DNA of 64,000 nucleotides, taken from assembly GCA_014529385.2 (NCBI GenBank), contig CM043971.1:59452209-59516208 (forward strand), written 5' to 3'. Source of the stretch: Adiantum capillus-veneris (Eukaryota > Streptophyta > Polypodiopsida > Polypodiales > Pteridaceae). Within the stretch, counting starts at the first letter, position 1. Each line of letters opens with the position of its first letter. The notes beneath the pieces are model-generated. The model was not told the DNA's origin. It searched no databases and saw only the letters and a list, made by a program, of their open reading frames with translations. Shown here piece after piece: positions 57,829 through 64,000 of this stretch. The translations under genes and the position numbers were made by a program.

Positions 57829-58282
57829 GGAACACCACCCAAGATTGAGGTGCTTTGTCATGCTTGCTGACTAAGGTGTGCCACAAAGTCAATATTCAAT
57901 CCCTACAAGGAGGGGGTGAGCCCTACAAGAGGGGGGATGAGAGAGAACACCCACACACTCACTCAAGGCAAGCTTGACACAAAGAAAGCAAAAGGGGCAC
58001 TTGTCAAGTTCCTCCTCATGGTGTGCTTGAAGCCTATTGGTTGGCCACCCAAGGGGTCCAATGAAAATTTAGAAGATTTAATTAATTGTCTTTGCATTTA
58101 CCAGGTCCCCTCTCTCAAAGGGGAAAGGGGGACACTAGTCCCAAGGCTACCCTTGTTACTTGATTTACCTCCTGCTTGTGATTGGCTAGGCCTGGAGGGG
58201 TCCAATGAGCTTCAAGCATGAGCTACAAGTGGGGGTCGAACAAGGAAGCTAGGGGCCTGCTTAGGGGGTATACTCTCCCACA
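57829..58282 (+). repeat. 3' LTR of element B, second part
   Basis: Continues the B LTR from GGGAACACCACCCAAG and follows the 5' LTR (22557 to about 23034) through GGGGGTATACTCTCCCACA, then stops. It includes two ATTGG...CCAAT hairpins (58036-58061 and 58180-58206). The remaining ~660 bp present in the 5' LTR are absent. Confidence 0.88.
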
Positions 58283-58401
58283 TCAGGTCTGGGCATTCAT
58301 CATAGGATTACTTCCTCTTTAAATTTCTTGCCTTAAGCTATGCGTGACATCGATAACAAGTGTCCTTCATAATGACACATGCCTACCACTTCTAACTCTT
58401 T

Positions 58402-59068
58402 TTGTTCTTGGCTATGATGGTGGCAGGTAACATTTGGAGGAATTACCATATCTTGCATGCAAGTGGTTTAATGGGAGTGTTTTTTCTTCCTAGATTGTAC
58501 ATTGCCCAAGTTATACATGATGAATATACATTTTTTGGACTTTTTTTACCTATGGATGATTATCTGATTTATGCTCTGATGGTTGAATTCATCCTACACA
58601 CACTAATGGTCTTGGCAGCCTTCCAAGCTGATCAAGATCCTTTGTTAAATTTTTGAGCTTACATAACCTTTAATTCTCCTATTATAGGATGTACCTAATT
58701 CCTGGCATGAGGATCTTATAAGGCTGGGCTATTCTGAGAAATTACCTACTATTTCATCCTTCATACAATGCCTTCTTCTTTGTATCAAAGACCCTCTGTT
58801 CCATACTACTATCATTGAGCATGATTTGGCATGTCTCACTACTGGTGCAGGTTTTGAGAGTATGCCTCTGTCTACTCTGGACGTACCCGCCTGGCTTTGC
58901 ATCTATGCATTAGCCAAGGGGAAACCGGCACTGGCTATTGATAAAGTCAGAGAAATTAGTGCCATTATCCCCAACATCACTAATGAGGATACCAGAGAAA
59001 GGAGGGAATGGTGGGAAGGATTACCTTCTATCATGAGAAGATTTATGGAGATGCATGGGAAGATGTAA
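58402..59068 (+). pseudogene. Unidentified coding remnant, two segments
   Basis: 58402-58656 encodes a hydrophobic, aromatic-rich segment (ASGLMGVFFLPRLYIAQVIHDEYTFFGLFLP). 58688-59068 encodes DVPNSWHEDLIRLGYSEKLPTISSFIQCLLLCIKDPL ... RREWWEGLPSIMRRFMEMHGKM and a stop. The second segment is preceded by TTATAG, a possible splice acceptor. I do not recognise either. The FFGLFL text recurs in the remnant at 63.1 kb, so both may derive from one element family. Confidence 0.35.
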
Positions 59069-60617
59069 GGTCTCTGACCCCAACCAAAAAGAGCACCCTT
59101 GTACCATGAAATGATCATAATGGAAAAAAGTTACTATTTTTAGCAGTTTTTCGAATTCTGTCAGTGCCATGATGTTTAAAATGTCATAAAGCTTCGAAAT
59201 GTGAATTAAAATAATTTTTGTGAAAATTTTCCAAATATAGTAAGTTTTTGGTCACCCGACCCGTCCAGTCTCGACCGTCTCGAAAATCTGCACCTGTACC
59301 CCGAATTTGAAAAAAATGCATTTTCGGACCCCGGGGGCTGCTAAATATGGCAGATACTCGGGCCAGTACGTCTTAGTTAGAGCTTCGTATAGCAATTTAC
59401 GGCATCAAAATCCGATTCGTATGACCCGTTTTAGCCTAGAACCAAATTTCCTAAAAATTGTCCGGGGAGGTACCGGGGGCCCGAGGCTGTGTGGGAACAG
59501 GTCCCAGCCCACTCCAGACCTGCTTTAGCAGCTAGGGGGCGCCCTCTTGCTTTGTGGGAGTCTTGGGGAAGCTGCCAAGCCTGCAACTCAGTCTCAGAAC
59601 CAGTTAACCAAGCCAACCTTACACTTGGTGGGCAGAGAACTGGACTTGCCATGCTTAACTGGAGAAGCTCCCAGATGCATTTAGCAACCCAGATCGATTT
59701 TCAGCCTGTAGGAGCCTATTTAAAGACCTGCATACACACACACACACACACTTATGATCACACACACACACACAGTGCATACACACACACCCACATACAT
59801 TGGGGAGGTGCTGCCGAATCACACACCTATTGAAGAAGAAGCTAGGAGGGAGGTGCTGCCAAATTTTCATCTCAAGAAGCTCGATTAGATCAGAAAATCG
59901 AGAAGATTACCAGCTCTTAATCACGGTAACGACAGTTTAATTAATGCCATCTGTAAATCTTTTTCTCTACCATCTAAATTCCTTGTCTATTATGCTTATT
60001 CCTAGTCAAAAATCTCTATGACTACTCTCTAAATTCTCCTTATTCGTACTCTATTATGTAATCATCATTCCATAGCTGAATTATCAGCCATTCTTCACTC
60101 TCGATTACTGATTAGAGCATAATTATCAGAATCTTCTCTCTCTAGATAGCATAGTAATTAATCGGTAAGCTAGTATTTGTGCAGATTGAAGAAAATCACT
60201 ATTGTAATCACTCATTAACATTGTAGCTTAATTGAATTCATTTCTCTTATGCATTAAGACGTAATTAAGGAGAAATTAATCCGTCAATAAGTCTCTAAGA
60301 ATTGGTTTTTTCTCACACATATGCATAGGGTAAATCTGCATCATCTAATTGCTAGGAAATAGTTTAATCATACTTAATCCAATTCTCTGGTAATTCCAAT
60401 AGTGAAATCCTAATTATTCTTGATCATGTAAGCCGAATAGTTATCTTAGAGTTGGTTCCCATAGGATTATGTGCCATCCTTAATGATTGCTTTATGAAAG
60501 AAATCTAGACTCTCATATAGGAGAGATTAATTGATGTCACTAATCTACCCATTGGACTGTTATGATGCTTATGAACCTTAGCTCTTTCTCCAAGCTAATC
60601 ATTTAAAGTAGTGAGAA
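59064..60617 (+). other. Possible LTR and leader of an uncharacterised element
   Basis: A TGTAAGGTCTCTGACCCC start at 59064 is followed by GC-richer sequence (GGACCCCGGGGGC, GTACCGGGGGCCCGAGG), a TATTTAAA box at 59717-59724, (CA)n microsatellites at about 59730-59792, and a long AT-rich stretch to an ATG at 60618. This resembles a promoter-bearing LTR or a gene 5' region. I found no matching second copy, primer site or target repeat, so the call is tentative. Confidence 0.3.
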
Positions 60618-60758
60618 ATGGCCCCGGTTAAGAGGACGCGCTTCGGTGGTGCCCATGATCGCGAGGCAGGAACGAGCAATGTCAACAGGAAGGGGAAGGC
60701 TCCCATGGACGAGCAAATACAGGCCATCTCACAGGCTATTGACGAAGAAATGGAAGAG
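60618..60758 (+). CDS. Candidate first exon, 47 codons, unidentified protein
   Basis: ATG in a good context (GAGAAATGGCC) opens a frame MAPVKRTRFGGAHDREAG...GKAPMDEQIQAISQAIDEEMEE that ends at a consensus splice donor GAG|GTAGGT (60758/60759). A basic N-terminus followed by an acidic helix is all that can be said. It is more GC-rich than its surroundings. The acceptor and downstream exon cannot be identified securely; the coding-like region from 61854 is a possible continuation. Confidence 0.35.
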
Positions 60759-61853
60759 GTAGGTCCCAATTTTTATTCAAGTTGTTTAAACTAACATTGC
60801 ATACGCTAGTTAGGAATGCTCATATCCCCAAACATGTTGGAGAAATCCGACGGAAACCTCGGCATTGAAATCATTGTACATTAAGTTCTAAAGTAGGAAG
60901 GAAATGATTGATGGGAATGTTGTTTGCAATAGGAAAGAATGTCTGCTAGGAAAAATTTAGCTCGGCATGTTCATTCTATTTCCAATGTTGAATTAGTCAT
61001 GAACCCCCTCCTGATCACAGGGAGCAGAGTTCCTGGTTAAGGGCTCTTGAATCCACGACTGCTGGTTAAGCGGTGGATACCCACGACTGCTGGTTAAGCG
61101 GTGGGAACCCACGTCTGCTGGTTAAGCGGTGGGAATGTCCATGTCGTGCTTTCTATGCGGTGGACATACCTAGTTGTATGGGCAGCTAGGCGACAACGGG
61201 AGGAGTAAACTCTCGCTAGAGGGGGGATGTTGTACCTCCAGAACATTGGAATTTTTATGAATAAGTTTGAGTAGAATTTTTATTAGAATTCTGTCTTGGT
61301 GTTGTTTGCAATACTGGTTGAAGGGCTGTATCAACGAACAATGTGATTCGGAATTAAACAAGGAATCTTTATGTTGAACAACCTTTGTGGTAGTAATTAG
61401 GTCACACAAGAAAGTGTGAGTGTGGGGGTGGAAAGTGGGGGCTTGGCTCAGGTTGCCAATGCCTACGAGATGGGTGGTCCCGATTGGTCGGGAACTCTCT
61501 GTCCCCATAGTGCTTACTCGATATTGGTATTACTCATTGCCCCTAGAGCGGTGAATCCTCGAGAGTACGTGCCTCTGAAACATGGGGAAAAAGGCACTCG
61601 GGGTTTCTCTCCTCTTGGAAGGTGGGTCTTAGGATCGCTAGATAGTTAAGTACGCTTCCCCTACGAGGTGGAGCTAGATCTCGTTGCTAGTAGGCTCGAA
61701 CTCGACTCACTTTGTGATGAGAGATCGTCCGCTAGTTGAACCCTGAACCATTTTTTTTGCTTCCGCTATAGATCTAGTGTCCACCAGGTTTACCATCAGA
61801 TCCATTGTTTGATACGACGGGGTGGGGACCTCACAGAAGAGGCTTAGGAATGA
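60759..61853. other. Spacer or intron with 28-bp tandem repeat
   Basis: Apart from the repeat at 61053-61136 this holds little: a purine run followed by TGTTGTACCTCC near 61219-61240 that resembles a polypurine tract/LTR start but has no partner, and no supported gene. Confidence 0.35.
61053..61136 (+). repeat. Three 28-bp tandem units
   Basis: Exactly three units of CCACGACTGCTGGTTAAGCG plus GTGG(A/G)A(T/A)(C/T)-type ends, at 61053, 61081 and 61109, differing at a few positions. A partial related unit lies just before (TCCTGGTTAAGGGCTCTTGA). Confidence 0.9.
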
Positions 61854-63019
61854 CCCTTTGCTGAGACAACGAAGAAGGGCATGCTGCAGGGTGCCCCCAT
61901 GTTCACCCTCTCACCATCCTCTAACCCCATGAGCAACCTAATACATGACGAATTGGATGAGGAGGAGCAAGTAGCAATCAAGGAGGAATTCGTTGTTGCA
62001 GGGGCAGCATTGGAAAAGGCTTGAAAACCTATGGAAACATATACTGACCCTTTCATTCCACATAGACGGTTGGAACCTATGCTACATGGCACTCATCAAA
62101 AAGTTTGGGGTTTTAGAAATTATGCCCTACTTGCCCCCATCAATGAGAAATTCCTACTTACCCTTCTCAATGATGAAGACAAAGAGACAGCAAGAATTGG
62201 CCTGCAGCAAATCCTCATGACAAATTCTTCAAATATCATTGATCCCTATCTTATTGGATGTCCCTTCACCATGGTGGAGTTTGAGACACAGTGATGCCCC
62301 ATCAATCTTGGGTGTGTATTAGGAGTTATAGGTGTTATATCCCTAACCGGGAGGGACCCTAGCTATACTACACAGCTATGGAACATTCACCACCCCTTCA
62401 TCAAATGTGGTTGTGATCTCAATGGTGAAGGAGACCAATGCAGATACGGCAACGTTCTTTGGTTTGGTCATGCTCTATGGCTAATAATGTTTAAAGTTGC
62501 TTCATTTTTTCCATCTAGCTCTTTGAGGAAGTCCACCCTAAAATTCTTGAAATGGGTGTCTACTGAAGGACAAGAAGGAATCAAAGCACTTCTCATTTAC
62601 CATATGTACAGGGAAAGGCTCAAAGTATACATCAAACAAGCTGCTTATTCCAACAAACCCCCCTTGATGCTCCAAATAATGAGATGGAAGCCTTCCTTCA
62701 AAAATTTGTGTTGCCTACCAGAGAGTCTAGTTCTGACTCTAGGCATGGCAAGAGAGGATGGGTTGACCAAGGTAGGGGTAGATCGAGGAAGGGTCAAAAC
62801 CTGAGATACTTAACTCATCCACCTACTACCCCCCCTTGGAACCCAGTATTCTCACCCTCTGAATCCTCTGCCAGTTATTCTACTATTAGGCACCCTATGG
62901 CACAAGCTACCAGACCATCCCCTACTACCCCTTGTTTTACCCCTACTGCTACTTCTCGTGCTCGCTCTACTATTACCCCAGGATGTGTTCCTAGTGCTAA
63001 GAATATGATTTATTTCTAA
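61854..63019 (+). pseudogene. Unidentified long coding remnant
   Basis: One phase from about 61854 to 62294 reads GMLQGAPMFTLSPSSNPMSNLIHDELDEEEQVAIKEEF, crosses a TGA near 62022, and continues METYTDPFIPHRRLEPMLHGTHQKVWGFRNYALLAPINEKFLLTLL. A second phase (62295-62690) contains HHPFIKCGCDLNGEGDQCRYGNVLWFGHALWL, TLKFLKWVSTEGQEGIKALLIYHMYRE. A third (62684-63019) becomes Ser/Pro/Thr-rich. These look like one protein with frameshifts. I cannot assign it. Confidence 0.4.
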
Positions 63020-63022
63020 TGA

Positions 63023-63588
63023 TTGCAAGATGTTACCGAGGATGAAGCTAGTAGATTTTGTCTGGTATCAAATCAACCCTTCAAGTGTCGTGCTTTCATG
63101 CATCTTACCTACAGAAATGCCTTTATGGATGTAAGGTCTATCCGTGCCTTTTTTGGACTTTTTTTGTATGGATTAGATATTCCAACTAATGAGCTTGGGA
63201 CAATCTATGTTTTGCTTGGTCCTTTATGGACCCCAGTAAACTACATATATGCAATGCTACGGAAGTTTTTTCTACGACTGAACTACCTCCATGTCAATGC
63301 AATGATGCTACCCCCGGTTATTTGAGCAGTCTAAAGCATGTACTATTTTTTATCTCAAGTACATTGATTGATCATAATATGAGAAGCATTCTCATGAAAG
63401 GTCTTAATCACATCCCTTCCCAACCTTTGTGCAAACATATTGCCATAAATGAACTCTGGATGTGTTTTTCCAACATAATTAAGAGTGGCATTTTACCCCT
63501 ACCTCCCCATCTTCAAGAGGATAGGATTAAAACCTATTTTGGGCATACTATGAAAATACACTGCCATCTAAACACTCTACAAAAATGA
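63023..63588 (+). pseudogene. Remnant with features of a Penelope-like RT N-terminus
   Basis: 63023-63220 reads FKCRAFMHLTYRNAFMDVRSIRAFFGLFLYGLDIPTNELGTIY. After a shift, 63226-63588 reads CQCNDATPGY, LIDHNMRSILMKGLNHIPSQP, CKHIAINELWMCFSNIIKSGILPLPPHLQED. A pattern h-x-x-x-M-R-x-I-L-x-K-G-L-N-H-I-P resembles the conserved K-G-L-x-F-x-P start of Penelope-like reverse transcriptases. No catalytic RT motif or GIY-YIG endonuclease is in the window, because a copia LTR follows immediately. Low-confidence family call. Confidence 0.3.
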
Positions 63589-63813
63589 TTGCCCCTTGAA
63601 GTCGCGGAGCGGAGCGTGGATCGACTCACACACACACACATACACAGAGAGATTACACAGTACGCAGAGAATCGTTTGAAGGGTTATATCCCAAAACCTT
63701 ATTATCCACAAAATTATAAGTGAGTATGTACAAAGAAAGAGTTAGTGATAAGTGAGTTAGGGGGGCGGCCGGCCATATCGGTATAAGAGGCCACTTGGGC
63801 TTTAATCCCAACA
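63586..63813 (-). repeat. 3' LTR of a copia element at the right edge
   Basis: On minus the LTR starts TGTTGGGATTAAAGCCC at 63813, directly after the purine tract CTTTAAGTGGGAGGT. The far end is uncertain; TGATTGCCCC at 63586 is the best candidate. It contains a short CA run (about 63627-63644) and a GGCGGCCGGCC block. Confidence 0.65.
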
Positions 63814-63828
63814 ACCTCCCACTTAAAG
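63814..63828 (-). promoter_or_regulatory. Polypurine tract of the right-edge copia element
   Basis: Minus strand CTTTAAGTGGGAGGT abuts the LTR start TGTTGGG. AAGTGGGAGGT is a very common copia polypurine tract. Confidence 0.8.
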
Positions 63829-63897
63829 TACAATGTGGCACTTTAAGTAACTGTAAATCTATGAACATAAATGTACAAAGATTTACACGGCTTCCAT

Positions 63898-64000
63898 CTA
63901 TCCAATGCCTAATAACTCACGACAATGCACAAAGCCCTCTCCTGGAAGTCCCTTTGTGAGTAGATCAGCGGGATTTTCCTTGGTGTGAATCTTCAGCAGT
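63898..64000 (-). CDS. C-terminus of a Ty1/copia RNase H (partial, runs off the window)
   Basis: Minus-strand frame with KIHTKENPADLLTKGLPGEG and ending HCRELLGIG then TAG at 63900-63898. ENPADLLTK and the HC...LLG(I/L) ending are the standard end of copia pol. The start lies beyond the right edge. No stop or shift is visible in this short part, so the element may be intact outside the window. Confidence 0.8.
   Translation of the reverse strand, partial: LLKIHTKENPADLLTKGLPGEGFVHCRELLGIG

Larger units (their letters stand above)
22127..58282 (+). mobile_element. Element B: chromovirus (Ty3/gypsy) interrupted by element C
   Basis: Plus-strand element with a 5' LTR (22127-23694), tRNA-Met primer site, gag-pol remnants and a 3' LTR in two pieces (29402-29853 and 57829-58282). 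Its 3' LTR was split by insertion of the giant element C, which duplicated TTGTG. The last ~660 bp of the 3' LTR are missing, so B's own target duplication cannot be checked. Excluding C, B is about 8.2 kb. Many stops and frameshifts, and a lost gag start codon, show that it is inactive. Confidence 0.9.

Noticed and set aside
59489-59833. 114-codon plus frame with HTHTHTYDHTHTH
   Set aside because: It runs through a CA microsatellite, and the rest overlaps promoter-like sequence with no protein similarity.
61219-61240. Polypurine run plus TGTTGTACCTCC as another LTR start
   Set aside because: No matching end, partner LTR, primer site or adjacent pol fragment; kept only as a remark in the spacer entry.

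Overview
This window looks like intergenic, retrotransposon-dominated DNA from a land plant with a large, repeat-rich nuclear genome. A homosporous fern or another seed-free lineage is my best guess from the element families, but nothing in the window proves it. I see no convincing intact host gene, tRNA or rRNA. Almost everything recognisable is LTR retrotransposon (Ty3/gypsy chromoviruses, one giant Ty3/gypsy element with a different primer site, and Ty1/copia), plus a LINE remnant, a small non-autonomous LTR element, satellite-like arrays and unidentified coding remnants.

Layout. Positions 1-5.1 kb hold a truncated LTR end, a short gypsy RT fragment, and two blocks of a hairpin-forming GTATGCTA/TAGCATAC minisatellite that bracket a decayed transposase-like fragment. 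Positions 5.16-11.56 kb hold chromovirus A (minus strand, 5' end lost). Positions 11.57-17.35 kb hold a Ty1/copia element E (minus strand, 5' LTR at 17046-17345) that is split by a ~1.7 kb TRIM-like element F (12671-14388) carrying a very long GA microsatellite. Positions 17.35-22.1 kb hold unidentified coding debris, a 125-bp duplication and a LINE remnant (zinc-knuckle ORF1 tail, endonuclease, RT start).

Positions 22.1-58.3 kb are a three-level nest on a common axis. Chromovirus B (plus, 5' LTR 22127-23694) has its 3' LTR split by giant element C (29854-57823, TSD TTGTG). C in turn has its RT gene split by chromovirus D (38034-46936, minus, TSD CAAAA). D has two 1590-bp LTRs with only about four visible differences and a nearly intact gag-pol with one 1-nt frameshift, so it is the youngest. 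C's LTRs differ much more. Without D, C is about 19.1 kb.

C is the most interesting object. Besides gag, protease, RT, RNase H and integrase it has two H2C2 zinc-finger modules in front of the integrase core. It has a second retropepsin-like reading frame downstream of integrase, and a ~3.6 kb post-pol accessory reading frame (N-terminal globular part, charged low-complexity part, coiled coil, C-terminal part). It also has two arrays of a ~265-295 bp repeat centred on a perfect AATAATCGCGATTATT palindrome, one in the leader and one between the protease-like and accessory frames. Its RT and integrase catalytic residues are damaged in this copy.

Positions 58.3-63.6 kb hold decayed coding segments of unknown family, a candidate 47-codon exon with a splice donor, three exact-length 28-bp tandem repeats and a possible Penelope-like RT N-terminus. 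The right edge (63.6-64.0 kb) is the 3' end of another minus-strand Ty1/copia element.
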